IMG/VR virus record: IMGVR_UViG_3300028031_000090 | Location: 1-34,927 of that record | DNA length: 34,927 nt | DNA from: a virus | Strand: one strand, 5' to 3' | In this document: positions 16,049-24,872 of the stretch, piece by piece | Layout of the letters: each line of letters starts with the position of its first letter | How positions within the stretch are numbered: the first letter of the stretch is position 1 | The notes under the pieces: generated by a model | Told to the model about the DNA's origin: nothing | The model's input: the letters and a program-made list of their open reading frames with translations, nothing else | Databases searched by the model: none | Made by a program: the position numbers and the translations under genes

Positions 16049-18033
16049 TGCCATCTAATGCGTATGCTGACCCTGCAAAAATCATCAAAGAAGTTGCCCA
16101 CATTGTCAAACCCCCGCGACGCATGAGTGTTACACAATGCGCCGAGGATTACCGCGTGTTAAACATACCAGGTGGCTACTCCGGGCCTTATCGCGTCAAC
16201 GTGACACCGTACATGCAAGACCCTCAAAACGATTTGGCATCCCGTGAATACACCGAGATGGTGTTGGTTGGGCCTGCGCAGTGCGGTAAAACCGCCGCAT
16301 TGTTGCTCAATTGGTTTTGCTACAACGTTGTCATTTCCCCATCGGATTATATGATCGTTCAAGCAACAGAAAATCGCGCTGAGGATTTTAGCCGCAAGGA
16401 CATATCAAGATTATTGCGTTTCAGTGCCGAAGTTAAGTCACAGCAAACCGGTTCTGCGAACGACGACAACATGTATGAGAAGGTGTTTAAAGCGGGCAAT
16501 ATTGTGTCCATCGCCTGGCCAACCGTTAGTCACTTGGCCGGTAAATCAATACCGCGTGTAGCCCTAACAGACTACGACCGTATGCCGTCCGACATTGGCG
16601 GGGACGGCGAGCCTTTTGACCTCGCCCGAAAACGAACAGAAACGTTTGACACGCTGGCCATGTGCCTGGCCGAGTCATCCCCATCCGGCACCGTTGACCC
16701 CGATTGGCATCCCAGTAGCCCGCACGAGGCACCACCTGTGCCAGGCATATTGTCTCTATACAATCGCGGTGATCGACGACGCTACTATGTCAAATGCCCA
16801 CACTGCGGCGACTATTTTATTCCAGACTTTAACACATTCCATTGGGTCAATCGTGACCCAAAAACAACGCACTTGCAATGCCCACACACGCATTGCCACG
16901 GGTTAATTGATCCGTCGCAAAAAACCGCCGTAACAGCCAGTGGGGTTTGGCTGGCTGAAGGCCAACAGATTGACAGCCACGGTGTCATCAGTGGTGAAAA
17001 AACCCGACCCGGAAACATTGCCTCGTTTTTGATTCCGTGCGGCGTTGCCGCATTCCAAACCTGGAAAAGCATTGTGAAAAAATATCTCGATGCCTACGAA
17101 CATTTTGAAAAAACGGGGAATCAAGACGCTTTAAAAACCACCACCAATGTTGACCAAGGCGATGCTTACAGGCCCAAACGATTAGGCGATGATTCCACGG
17201 CTGAAAGCCTGCAAAATCGCAAACAAAATAGCTTGATGCAGGGCATTGTGCCGCACGATTGCCGATTTTTAACCACATCCATCGATGTCCAAAAAAATTC
17301 TTTTGTCGTGCAAGTGCACGGGTGGGGGCCAAATTTAACCTCCTGGATTATTGATCGATACACCATTGACGGTATTGACCCTGCAACATATCAGCGCGAT
17401 TGGGAAAATTTGTATGATGTGTTTGATAAGACGTATCCAACGGCTGATAACAGCCGATTGATGGGCTCTATTATCACCACATGTGATGCTAACGGTCGCC
17501 CAGGGGTGACGGATCGTGCGTATAATTTTTGGCGATCCGCAGCACTACAGGGGTATAAACGGCGCTTTATACTGACCCAAGGGCACAGCAACCCCAATAA
17601 GCCAAACATCGAAATCATTTACCCGGACAATGGCAAACGCAAAAACAGATCCGGCAAAATAACAGCCGATGCACGGGGCCAAATACCCGTGCTACACATC
17701 AACACAACACTGGTTAAAAACACCGTGAGTGCCAATTTGCGCATCGAATCGATGGGGCCAGGGTACGTCAACATTCCCGGTTGGCTGCCCGAATCCTGGT
17801 TCAGCGAAATGACCGCTGAATACTACGACGATAACAAAGGGCGTTGGGTAAAATCGTCCCAAAAAGCCGCGAATGAGGCCTTTGATTTATGCGCCTACAA
17901 CTACGCATCCATATTGCACATCAAAGCGCATTTGATCGATTGGGATAATCCGCAGCCGTCTTGGGCGCAATCAGGTAATCCCACCAACATAGTTCGCAAA
18001 CGAAGGCGCAAGAAAAATACCATCCCCCACTAA
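16048..18033 (+). CDS. Terminase large subunit, lambda gpA family
   Basis: 661 aa (lambda gpA 641). ATPase: Walker A GPAQCGKT (75-82), Walker B VALTDYDRM (171-179) and coupling motif ESSPSG (209-214). A zinc ribbon follows (C250, C253, C278, C283). Nuclease: acidic residue D413 in TTSIDVQKN, equivalent to the gpA active-site Asp, and DANGRPGVTDRAYNFW further on. It packages DNA into proheads and cuts the concatemer. It is placed after the tail genes rather than next to the small subunit at 1594, a clear break from lambda order. It is intact, with no sign of decay. Confidence 0.95.
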   Translation: MPSNAYADPAKIIKEVAHIVKPPRRMSVTQCAEDYRVLNIPGGYSGPYRVNVTPYMQDPQNDLASREYTEMVLVGPAQCGKTAALLLNWFCYNVVISPSDYMIVQATENRAEDFSRKDISRLLRFSAEVKSQQTGSANDDNMYEKVFKAGNIVSIAWPTVSHLAGKSIPRVALTDYDRMPSDIGGDGEPFDLARKRTETFDTLAMCLAESSPSGTVDPDWHPSSPHEAPPVPGILSLYNRGDRRRYYVKCPHCGDYFIPDFNTFHWVNRDPKTTHLQCPHTHCHGLIDPSQKTAVTASGVWLAEGQQIDSHGVISGEKTRPGNIASFLIPCGVAAFQTWKSIVKKYLDAYEHFEKTGNQDALKTTTNVDQGDAYRPKRLGDDSTAESLQNRKQNSLMQGIVPHDCRFLTTSIDVQKNSFVVQVHGWGPNLTSWIIDRYTIDGIDPATYQRDWENLYDVFDKTYPTADNSRLMGSIITTCDANGRPGVTDRAYNFWRSAALQGYKRRFILTQGHSNPNKPNIEIIYPDNGKRKNRSGKITADARGQIPVLHINTTLVKNTVSANLRIESMGPGYVNIPGWLPESWFSEMTAEYYDDNKGRWVKSSQKAANEAFDLCAYNYASILHIKAHLIDWDNPQPSWAQSGNPTNIVRKRRRKKNTIPH

Positions 18034-18053
18034 CAACAAGCAAGAGGTAACAA

Positions 18054-18434
18054 ATGCAAGATTCATTTTATAGGTATATATGTATTTTTTTAATTTCAGT
18101 TTTTATTTTAATGTCTATTTTGACATTAAAATCATCTATCCATATTGCGGCAGTTTTAGGCGATATCACACAAAAATCACAAATATCGCAAATATCAGAC
18201 AAGGCCAACGCCTTGGTGAATGATATATCTGGCATGTCTAATAGCATGCAACAGATCGTCATTATCATGCAAAGTATGGCGACAAACACAAAAATGATGG
18301 ATAAAAGCACGCAGAACATGGCCCAACAAATGGCCTATTTATCTGCGTCCATTGCCGCTATCTCTCGGCGCATATCCACTCTGGATAGATCCGTGGGCAA
18401 AATGAGCAGACCCATGGCATGGTTCCCATTTTAA
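18054..18434 (+). CDS. Single-span membrane protein with coiled-coil tail (unknown)
   Basis: 126 aa with a strong ribosome site (AAGAGG). One membrane span (about 8-30) follows a short aromatic N-terminus. From about 35 to 115 the sequence is a Met/Gln/Ser-rich amphipathic coiled coil (ISQISDKANALVNDIS, TQNMAQQMAYLS). It is the last plus-strand late gene, 14 bp from the convergent fibre block. It could be a membrane-anchored late protein, an odd holin or holin partner (none else is seen), or a superinfection factor. None of these is shown by the sequence. Codon use is more AT-rich than in its neighbours, which suggests a later insertion. Confidence 0.5.
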   Translation: MQDSFYRYICIFLISVFILMSILTLKSSIHIAAVLGDITQKSQISQISDKANALVNDISGMSNSMQQIVIIMQSMATNTKMMDKSTQNMAQQMAYLSASIAAISRRISTLDRSVGKMSRPMAWFPF

Positions 18435-18448
18435 TCATCCTGATTGCT

Positions 18449-18784
18449 TTATACTTCTTCCGGCGGCGGCGGGTCATCTAGCACCCACGCTGCCGGTTGA
18501 CCGGATGCGTCAACCCCATTGATCGTTTTGACGTTACGTATAACGACCGTAAAAAATCCATCGCTTGTCCTGTATTCATGGAGGGTATCGTGATATTCAC
18601 GGCTGCCTGGCCTTTCGGTGATCGGCGATGCGATCCCCTGCCCATTGCCCAAGTCCGCTTTCACCGCCGATGCCGTCGATGGTATCCCTGATTTACGCGG
18701 CTTTGGCTTCAGTTTTTTGCGTTTTTTTTGGGTCTCTGGCACCAAGCTTTTAATGTCGTCAACCGTACCCTTATCAATCGACAT
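18449..18784 (-). CDS. Hypothetical protein, last gene of the inverted fibre block
   Basis: 111 aa. The N-terminal half is basic and low in order (KKRKKLKPKPRKSG); the C-terminal half (SDGFFTVVIRNVKTINGVDASGQPAAWVLDD) looks like a small beta domain ending in acidic Pro-rich PPPPEE. It lies 8 bp after the repeat-bearing gene and on the same strand. No family recognised; probably a small tail-appendage or fibre-assembly protein by context only. Confidence 0.45.
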   Translation of the reverse strand: MSIDKGTVDDIKSLVPETQKKRKKLKPKPRKSGIPSTASAVKADLGNGQGIASPITERPGSREYHDTLHEYRTSDGFFTVVIRNVKTINGVDASGQPAAWVLDDPPPPEEV

Positions 18785-18792
18785 AATGTTTT

Positions 18793-19455
18793 TTACACCA
18801 CAACATAGCCACCGCTGACCAAAACACGACCGCTAGCAGTCACTATCTGACTGAGTATTTCTGTTCCTTCCGATCCATCATGCAGCACATCCCCTCCGCT
18901 GACCAATACATCCCCTCCGCCGGTCAATATCGATTTGAGCATGCCGGTTCCTTCCGATCCGTCATGCACGACATCCCCGCCGCTGACCAACACCGACCCA
19001 CCGCCGGTCAATATCGACGCAAAGTCCAAAGATACTGGCGATACCAACGTATCAACTTGACTCTGTATACCAGATATAGCCTGTTCTAGCGCTAAAATCT
19101 TGTCGTTTGCTTGGTCTACTCTATGATTCAATGCCAAAATTTCACTTTTATGTGCAAAATTACTGACGGTTCCCGCTGTCAAAAATAACTCAAGCGATGA
19201 CCCAGAAGGCCATTCTATGGCAACAGTACCCTCTTGAGCGCGTTCCACGCCAATCAATTTTTGTCCAACCGAGATCAGTTTGATAATCTCGCTTTTAAGG
19301 CCAATGAACGAAATTGTGAGTATGGCAAAATCATCAGCGCCCAAAGCAGGCATAGACTCGCGTAAAAAATCAACCTCATCCTGGGTCAGAGATAAACCAT
19401 CAACAGCTTGGTTAAGCGACAAAACCAATCTCAAATCATTGGCGAATTTTTGCAT
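18793..19455 (-). CDS. Fibre-like protein with coiled coil and 28-residue Gly repeats
   Basis: 220 aa. A globular N-terminus (1-100) is followed by a coiled coil (about 105-137, LALNHRVDQANDKILALEQ) and then 2.6 copies of a 28-residue repeat at 148-175, 176-203 and 204-220, with consensus ILTGGG-VLVSGGDV-HDGSEGT. Coiled coil then a regular Gly/Val repeat is how trimeric tail fibres are built; the repeat could form a beta-solenoid or triple-beta shaft. It is coupled to the upstream gene (TAATG). Not matched to a named family. Confidence 0.5.
   Translation of the reverse strand: MQKFANDLRLVLSLNQAVDGLSLTQDEVDFLRESMPALGADDFAILTISFIGLKSEIIKLISVGQKLIGVERAQEGTVAIEWPSGSSLELFLTAGTVSNFAHKSEILALNHRVDQANDKILALEQAISGIQSQVDTLVSPVSLDFASILTGGGSVLVSGGDVVHDGSEGTGMLKSILTGGGDVLVSGGDVLHDGSEGTEILSQIVTASGRVLVSGGYVVV
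18796..19014 (-). repeat. 84-bp coding repeat, about 2.6 copies
   Basis: The block containing TTCCTTCCGATCC on the plus strand recurs at 18864 and 18948, exactly 84 bp (28 codons) apart, and a diverged third copy ends the gene. DNA identity is high between the first two units, which suggests recent duplication. Confidence 0.85.
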
Positions 19456-20003
19456 TAGTTATCAATCAATTGTATTGCGTGTATGCGATATAAACCCAGT
19501 TCATCAACAAAGTCTAACTGATCCTCTGGCCTTAATTCGTAAGACACTTCATAGATGACGGTTTGGCCGATAACCGTCTGGTTGTCCTTAACCCCCAACC
19601 ATTTAATGTCCGCAGAGTCGTTAAATTCAAAAAAATTGAATGTAAAAACATCGCCCGGACTTTCCACAACGACTTTGAAATGTTTGAGCACATCTGGCGC
19701 TTGCGTTACGTTGAATAAAATAATACCCAACACGGTGTCAGTTGCAGCACTGACGTCCAAAAATATTTCCTGGCCGCCTTGGACGTTTGCCATATCAATT
19801 TCGAAATCTGTGCCGTTTACCACGGCCAGTGTCGTCTGTGTGCGCAGTGGCGCACCACTACCACCGGCGTCCTCTTGCCATGAATTTGCCGTTAACCCAA
19901 AGGCGGTATACGATTTTTTTGCGGTGCCGTCAATCGCGTGTTGACCTAAAAAATCAGGCGCAACGCTTGGCAATCCCGTCGTTTGTATTGCATGCTCAGC
20001 CAC
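19455..20003 (-). CDS. Tail appendage protein, beta-rich (unknown)
   Basis: 182 aa. It opens with MAEHAIQTTGLPSVAPDFLGQ and continues as alternating strands (TTLAVVNGTDFEIDM, QEIFLDVSAATDTVLGIILFNV, VVVESPGDVFTFNFFEF), which looks like a jelly-roll or immunoglobulin-like domain. It is the third gene from the end of the minus-strand block. A carbohydrate-binding or fibre-tip role is plausible from fold impression and context, but no family was recognised. Confidence 0.45.
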   Translation of the reverse strand: MAEHAIQTTGLPSVAPDFLGQHAIDGTAKKSYTAFGLTANSWQEDAGGSGAPLRTQTTLAVVNGTDFEIDMANVQGGQEIFLDVSAATDTVLGIILFNVTQAPDVLKHFKVVVESPGDVFTFNFFEFNDSADIKWLGVKDNQTVIGQTVIYEVSYELRPEDQLDFVDELGLYRIHAIQLIDN

Positions 20004-20024
20004 TTTTTAACTCCTGCCGTTACA

Positions 20025-21695
20025 TTAAACCATCTGGATAAATCGTTTTTCGTCATTTGTGTCCGTCACGAAGTGCATTGTTTCGTTCTCTGGATCGGCT
20101 GCAAATTTAAAATTGGTGATGCCAATAAAAGCATTTCCGTTCGAGCGTTGAATGTCAAAACCACCCCCGCCGCCAGACACCACGACGGTTTTTTTTATGC
20201 CCGCGAAAATCGAATGACTCAACCGTATACTGGGATTTACAGCAACCACGGCATCAGCGCAGCCCACCACAGCCGCATGCGCTTGCAAATTGCTCGTATC
20301 ATCATTTTTTGGCATATCCATCGCAAACAGATACGACGTATCATTTTGAAAAATAATCGCCGCCCGTCGAAGGGTATTGATAAAAAATGTTTCGATGTCA
20401 TCGAAAATTGCGTTATCCACCACCTGTGTTTTAGAGCCACTAGATAGCGTCACGGTGAACAGCTCATGATTGATGTCCGCGCCTTTATCTGACTTGGACG
20501 TTACCCGGTCTATCACAATCGATAGTTTATCCGGCGTGATTTGATCCAGTTTGTCATATCGGTAGCAAAAAAACGCATCAAATCCATCGATAGAGGCAGA
20601 CGTTAAGATATCTGGTAGCGTTTTAAAGGGGTCGAAAAAAAACTGAAATTTGTTTTTCCCATCGAGGCCCAACGAAGAAGTAAGAGAAATCTTGAATGCG
20701 TGCGTCAAGTTACCTTGCGCACCGCCGGATCTGTGAGCAGGCGGGCTACCTTTGAGACTCCTGTAATCAATGGTCATCGGCGCATCAAACCCAAATAGTT
20801 TTAATACTCTATCGTCGCCTTGATCGACTTCAAGCGTGTAAACCCCATACACATTGACGATAAACTCTGTGCCTGATCGATTTGACGAGATGATAACGTT
20901 GTTTTGACGAAATTTAGCAAATCCCTGCGTGATACCATCAACCCCAACCACAAAACGATTGCGAGAGAACTGGTGCTCTGTGATCAGCATATTATTGATG
21001 CGATCAGGCACCGTTAACACCATTAACTCGTCGAACAATATCTCGTTTAATAGCTCTGTTTCACTGAGTTTTTTTATCACGCGGACGACAAATCGCCAAG
21101 TCAAAGATGGCTCAAATGTTGGCGGTATGTCGGGCGCATCAAATTGTTGACGATCATCAAACCCGGCCAACAATAGCTCGTCCTGAAATTCCGCTGTAAT
21201 GCTAATGATCCATGGCACGCCTTCATCGTCTATGTGAATGAAAAAATTTTCATCGGCCATATCCACCTGCGCACCATTGATGATCGCTTTGGTCACTATT
21301 GTAGGCAAGCCGGGCGGATACTTTAAGGGCTCGGCTGACCCACCGATGCGGTTATCATCCCCAGATATGACCAAATAATCCCGGTAATCTGCGCCCGTCG
21401 TCTGCTCAAATGCGATTAAATCGGCCGCTTTTTTGAAGGTATGCCCCGGTATTTTATTAATCCGAATATTACCGTCTAATACAGGCCGCTCAATGTGTTT
21501 GTCTCCAATCACGTCGCTACCGACATCGTATTTTATGGGGTTATCAACATCTAACGCCAATTCAGAGCTGATAACAGCCTCTAAAACACTCAAATCCTCC
21601 AATACGCGTTTACTGGCATGCACCTGCACCGGGCCGTGATACGGTAAGCCAGTTGCCACCGGCTGCATAAACAGCATGCCGTTAACCAGCCCCAC
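20025..21695 (-). CDS. Large tail appendage protein of unknown family (556 aa)
   Basis: 556 aa, the largest gene in the inverted block. Early segments read LPYHGPVQVHASKRVLEDLSVLEAVI, then several beta-rich domains with strands around EPSLTWRFVVRVIKKLSE, NRFVVGVDGITQGFAKF and GTEFIVNVYGVYTLEV, and a late Gly run (SGGGGGFDIQRSNGNAFIGI). The composition (Asp/Asn/Gly turns, alternating strands, no enzyme motif seen) suits a tail fibre, receptor-binding or baseplate protein. The start shares a base with the upstream stop. No homologue can be named. Confidence 0.48.
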   Translation of the reverse strand: MGLVNGMLFMQPVATGLPYHGPVQVHASKRVLEDLSVLEAVISSELALDVDNPIKYDVGSDVIGDKHIERPVLDGNIRINKIPGHTFKKAADLIAFEQTTGADYRDYLVISGDDNRIGGSAEPLKYPPGLPTIVTKAIINGAQVDMADENFFIHIDDEGVPWIISITAEFQDELLLAGFDDRQQFDAPDIPPTFEPSLTWRFVVRVIKKLSETELLNEILFDELMVLTVPDRINNMLITEHQFSRNRFVVGVDGITQGFAKFRQNNVIISSNRSGTEFIVNVYGVYTLEVDQGDDRVLKLFGFDAPMTIDYRSLKGSPPAHRSGGAQGNLTHAFKISLTSSLGLDGKNKFQFFFDPFKTLPDILTSASIDGFDAFFCYRYDKLDQITPDKLSIVIDRVTSKSDKGADINHELFTVTLSSGSKTQVVDNAIFDDIETFFINTLRRAAIIFQNDTSYLFAMDMPKNDDTSNLQAHAAVVGCADAVVAVNPSIRLSHSIFAGIKKTVVVSGGGGGFDIQRSNGNAFIGITNFKFAADPENETMHFVTDTNDEKRFIQMV

Positions 21696-22195
21696 TATTG
21701 GGCGACCTGGAAAAATAGCGAGACAACCAACACATCCAGCCGTAAGCCCACCACATTGCCGCCCCTTATGCGCACAATTTCTCCGGCAGGGACATCTAAA
21801 TCAATCACTTTGTTAATCTGCACTTCAGGCGTGTCGATTTTTTCAAAGGTTAAAATGGAACTTTGCACAGAGCCAATCACGATATCTAATGGGCCACGGC
21901 CTCTGACCCGACCTACCGACGCGCTGGCCCATATCAACGTGCAGTCAACCGGTAGCGTGTAAGCGGCCAAAGAATTGGCAACTGTGCCAATTTGCACGTA
22001 GTCATTACGCGTAGTGATGTTCTCGGAAAAAATAACGGATATAATTTGCGGCGCTTGAGTGATACCTAACACGTTTGCAAGGTCTGGGTAACTCTGGACG
22101 CCAGTCCCACCGTGCTCAACGCTGATAACATCACCGGGTGTAAATTCGCCGATGCCTCTTGGCGGCCCCGGAACGTGTTTAAGCGGTTTGATCAC
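21695..22195 (-). CDS. Tail fibre-like protein with GGTG motif
   Basis: 166 aa. Residues 25-46 (SVEHGGTGVQSYPDLANVLGI) match the short 'GGTG...A...NLG' element found in many tail fibres just before the C-terminal domain. The rest (DYVQIGTVANSLAAYTLPVDCTLIWASASVGR...) is a beta-sandwich-like domain. It overlaps the upstream gene by four bases. Probably a fibre segment split off into a separate protein. Confidence 0.52.
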   Translation of the reverse strand: MIKPLKHVPGPPRGIGEFTPGDVISVEHGGTGVQSYPDLANVLGITQAPQIISVIFSENITTRNDYVQIGTVANSLAAYTLPVDCTLIWASASVGRVRGRGPLDIVIGSVQSSILTFEKIDTPEVQINKVIDLDVPAGEIVRIRGGNVVGLRLDVLVVSLFFQVAQ

Positions 22196-22494
22196 AACAC
22201 AATATCCTTGCGTACCCCGGTTGATTGATAAAAGGGTAGCGCCCCCCCAGATAGGCCTATGCCACTCATCACACCATCCGCACCATAAAAAACCAATGTT
22301 TGCGGATTATCAACAACCCAATCAACACGCTGATTCGTGGCCGCAATAGATCGCCACGTCACCTTGCCCTGGTAAAACCGCGAGTCCACAGCATAATTTT
22401 TAACCGTATCCGCTGGATGATCCGGGCCAGCACCGAACGTGACACCATTTATGCGTAGTGTCTTAAAGTCGTTACCTCTAAATACGTCAAACAT
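22192..22494 (-). CDS. Small tail appendage protein (100 aa)
   Basis: 100 aa, beginning MFDVFRGNDFKTLRINGVTFGAGPDHP. Trp/Asp-rich centre (WRSIAATNQRVDWVVDNPQTLVFYG) and a Gly-rich end. Two bases separate it from the preceding fibre gene; its stop overlaps the next start. No family recognised. It probably works with its neighbours in the appendage. Confidence 0.42.
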   Translation of the reverse strand: MFDVFRGNDFKTLRINGVTFGAGPDHPADTVKNYAVDSRFYQGKVTWRSIAATNQRVDWVVDNPQTLVFYGADGVMSGIGLSGGALPFYQSTGVRKDIVL

Positions 22495-22496
22495 GG

Positions 22497-23555
22497 TTAT
22501 GCAGCAATATCTATCTGCATATTACCCTTGACCGTCACCGCCGTGTTGGACACAAACGTCACCACAACGGCTTGATCAGCCCCGGCACCTGAGAGGGCAA
22601 CGTTGAATTCAAGCCCATCGATAACCCCAAATTCCTCGGCATTCAATTCCTCGGCGGGCAAAAAATCAGCGACCGTTGCATCATCAACCCCAACCCGCCC
22701 ATTATGCTGCAACACTAATCTAACAGTCACTATCACAGGCGGATTTGTACCCACTTTGTCTATCGATAAATTCAAAGTCATTCGTCTAAATTGTGTACAC
22801 AGCAACGTTTGCAGAGTACCGCTTGTTGCACTTGATATTGTGCCTATATCTGGCTTTAAGCCCAATAAATTAACTTTGAGCTGATCAATGGCCACAGCCA
22901 AAAAACCAATGGCATTTTTGAGCGGGGTGCCATCGGTGATGGTCGTATTATCGGGATAGTCAGCCGGGCCAGTACCACGACCAACAAATGCATTAATCGC
23001 ATCAATCACGGCTTGATTAACGTGCCCTGTGGTTTCCCACGTCGACCCGTCGTAACGCAATTGAGCTCCGGCACCCGTGCCCTGCGTGATAAAAACCAAA
23101 TCGCCCTCAGTTGCAGCATTCGATTCTTCAACAAGCGTTGCAGGTAATGTACCGGTGACAACGTAAACGTTGGGTGTCGCTCCGATTATCCCGGTAAACA
23201 GCACGCGGCTGCCGTCAACCAATCCAACCCCTTGCAGATCACCGGCATTAACCACCACTTCAGCGGCGGCCAAATCTGCAAAATCATCCGTCACCAATAA
23301 CGCCACCACGCCACGATAACTGACATTTGCAGTAATCAGGCTTTTAACTTGATCCGCGTTTAACAGCTCGACCCAACTACCGTTTTTTTTGGTATAAACC
23401 TGACCTTCAACCGTCGTGCCGGGCTCACCGAACGCCACCGCGCCGTTAGGCACCAACAATGCATCCCCAGAGTTACCCGGCACCTCAGAGACAGGCAATA
23501 AGTGCGTATGACCTAGGCGTATACCGCGCCTAATGCGTACAAAGGATTGTGGCAT
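22497..23555 (-). CDS. Tail fibre protein (352 aa)
   Basis: 352 aa. Residues about 40-170 follow a pattern common in phage fibres: GQVYTKKNGSWVELLNADQVKSLI, VSYRGVVALLVTDD, GSRVLFTG, NVYVVTGTLPATLVEE and GDLVFITQGTGAGAQLRYDGSTWETTG, meaning strand-turn units with a 'Y-dG-s-W' end. About 175-230 is a helical segment (VNQAVIDAINAFVGRG, LKNAIGFLAVAIDQLKVNL), probably a trimer coiled coil. The C-terminal 120 residues form a separate beta domain (TLNLSIDKV, VIVTVRLVLQHNG), a likely tip. It follows the collagen-like gene by five bases. Confidence 0.6.
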   Translation of the reverse strand: MPQSFVRIRRGIRLGHTHLLPVSEVPGNSGDALLVPNGAVAFGEPGTTVEGQVYTKKNGSWVELLNADQVKSLITANVSYRGVVALLVTDDFADLAAAEVVVNAGDLQGVGLVDGSRVLFTGIIGATPNVYVVTGTLPATLVEESNAATEGDLVFITQGTGAGAQLRYDGSTWETTGHVNQAVIDAINAFVGRGTGPADYPDNTTITDGTPLKNAIGFLAVAIDQLKVNLLGLKPDIGTISSATSGTLQTLLCTQFRRMTLNLSIDKVGTNPPVIVTVRLVLQHNGRVGVDDATVADFLPAEELNAEEFGVIDGLEFNVALSGAGADQAVVVTFVSNTAVTVKGNMQIDIAA

Positions 23556-23560
23556 AATGA

Positions 23561-24076
23561 CTACCTCAGATGATGTGATTTTGTGATTGATATGTTAATG
23601 GGATTAATCCCTTTGTTAGCTACAATTAATTGTAGCTGACCTGCCTCTATTTTAACGCCAAATAAATTTCCGTAATCATGCCCATGCTCATTATACAAGT
23701 AAATAGACGGTTCAATACCTGACCCAACAAACAACGTTTGAACATTAACACGCATATAGCGCTGTTGATCATCGTCAACCTGTATAACATAATCAGCCCC
23801 GCTAAAATACGCGATTGGCACCGCATCCAAAACACTATCACCCGTTTTAACGAGCACTGATTCAGGCACCGGCACGGCGTCTTTACCGGCACGACCACGC
23901 GGCCCCTGAACCAAGCGCTCAACAATACGCGTGACGTTATGTTGCTTTAAAATAATCGTTGAATTGCCATCCACAACAATAGTCGGCGGCCGCACAGTCC
24001 TGTGAATAATGGTAGGCTGCACAATTTTGCGGACTAATGTGATGCCGTCCCTATTGCGTATAACTCGGCCAGTCAT
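23561..24076 (-). CDS. Fibre N-terminal protein with short collagen-like segment
   Basis: 171 aa. The N-terminal third has many Val/Ile/Arg strands (TIIHRTVRPPTIVVDG), followed by GPRGRAGKDAVPVPE, a few Gly-X-Y triplets of the sort that trimerise fibre stalks. The C-terminal part resembles the repeated strand units of fibres (DSVLDAVPIAYFSGADYVIQV, YMRVNVQTLFVG). Start overlaps the previous stop (ATGA). Likely the adaptor region joining fibre to tail. Confidence 0.52.
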   Translation of the reverse strand: MTGRVIRNRDGITLVRKIVQPTIIHRTVRPPTIVVDGNSTIILKQHNVTRIVERLVQGPRGRAGKDAVPVPESVLVKTGDSVLDAVPIAYFSGADYVIQVDDDQQRYMRVNVQTLFVGSGIEPSIYLYNEHGHDYGNLFGVKIEAGQLQLIVANKGINPINISITKSHHLR

Positions 24077-24432
24077 TGAGTAACGCCGAAGCTGATCTCA
24101 ATCGGCCCTTCAATCAGCCTAACCACATCATCTAAGTCAGTTTTATTTTTAATCAAAAAATCATACACACCTTTAGACCATTTAATTTTTTTTGTTTTTG
24201 TTGCTCCGTGGTAAAACTGTATATGTCCCTGACCATCTTTTTCAAAAAATATTCCACCGTTATCAATGGATAGCTCCAACAACACGTCATCTGATTCGCG
24301 ATCTTGCCTAACTTGCAGCTTGCCATCAAAGCCAGCCAGCGATACCGGCTTACCATCTGCATCTTGCCAGTAAAAATCCTCAATAAACGTGGCCCCTTTG
24401 TGAATGACTAATTTTTCTGTCGCCGTTGGCAT
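24073..24432 (-). CDS. Baseplate/fibre adaptor-like protein (119 aa)
   Basis: 119 aa. HKGATFIEDFYWQDADGKPVSLAGFDGKLQVRQDRESDDVLLELSID follows a pattern seen in small phage upper-baseplate or BppU N-terminal domains: 'G-t-f, D-d-G-p-v-d-L-t-g-y-t-g-r-m-q-v-R'. A C-terminal half (KIKWSKGVYDFLIKN, DVVRLIEGPIEISFGVT) completes the same single-domain unit. Such domains dock fibres to the tail. First fibre gene after the zinc-motif gene, 12 bp downstream. Confidence 0.55.
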   Translation of the reverse strand: MPTATEKLVIHKGATFIEDFYWQDADGKPVSLAGFDGKLQVRQDRESDDVLLELSIDNGGIFFEKDGQGHIQFYHGATKTKKIKWSKGVYDFLIKNKTDLDDVVRLIEGPIEISFGVTQ

Positions 24433-24444
24433 GTAAACTCCATT

Positions 24445-24849
24445 TTATAGCTCCTCACGCGAGATGTAACAAACAGTACAGGTCATTGATACACCCTCAC
24501 GCCCGACGATTTTTTGGACTTCATGAACCGTTTTCTTGCCACAATTGTCGCAAAAATTTGTATACTCTAAAAAATCCTGGCCTAAATCCCTTGTAATCGG
24601 CACAACCTGACACTTTTTTGTGTGCTTAGATTTTTTCGTTACAATGGACAATACCGCTTGTTTGAGGTGCGCATTTAAGCAAGCCTCAAGATCCGATAAA
24701 AATGTGCATTTTTCATCGGTGCCGTTGAACACATCACATACAACAAATACGTCTGCATTGACATCAATATACAGACCCAGACTATGCGCCAAAGCACACA
24801 ACTGAATAATATGCCCATATTTTCCGGCTGACTCATTTTTTTCGCCCAT
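24445..24849 (-). CDS. Zinc-motif protein heading the inverted block (unknown)
   Basis: 134 aa. N-terminal half is helical with several Cys (QLCALAHSLGLYI, FVVCDVFNG). The C-terminal 45 residues carry two CxxC pairs (CDNCGKKT and CTVC) about 20 residues apart, a zinc ribbon. Its role is unknown; it could be a regulator of the minus-strand fibre operon, whose first gene it is, or an unrelated early gene at the boundary. A conserved 27-bp motif lies 24-50 bp upstream of its ATG. Confidence 0.52.
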   Translation of the reverse strand: MGEKNESAGKYGHIIQLCALAHSLGLYIDVNADVFVVCDVFNGTDEKCTFLSDLEACLNAHLKQAVLSIVTKKSKHTKKCQVVPITRDLGQDFLEYTNFCDNCGKKTVHEVQKIVGREGVSMTCTVCYISREEL

Positions 24850-24872
24850 GAAATCAGTTTACACATTGCATC

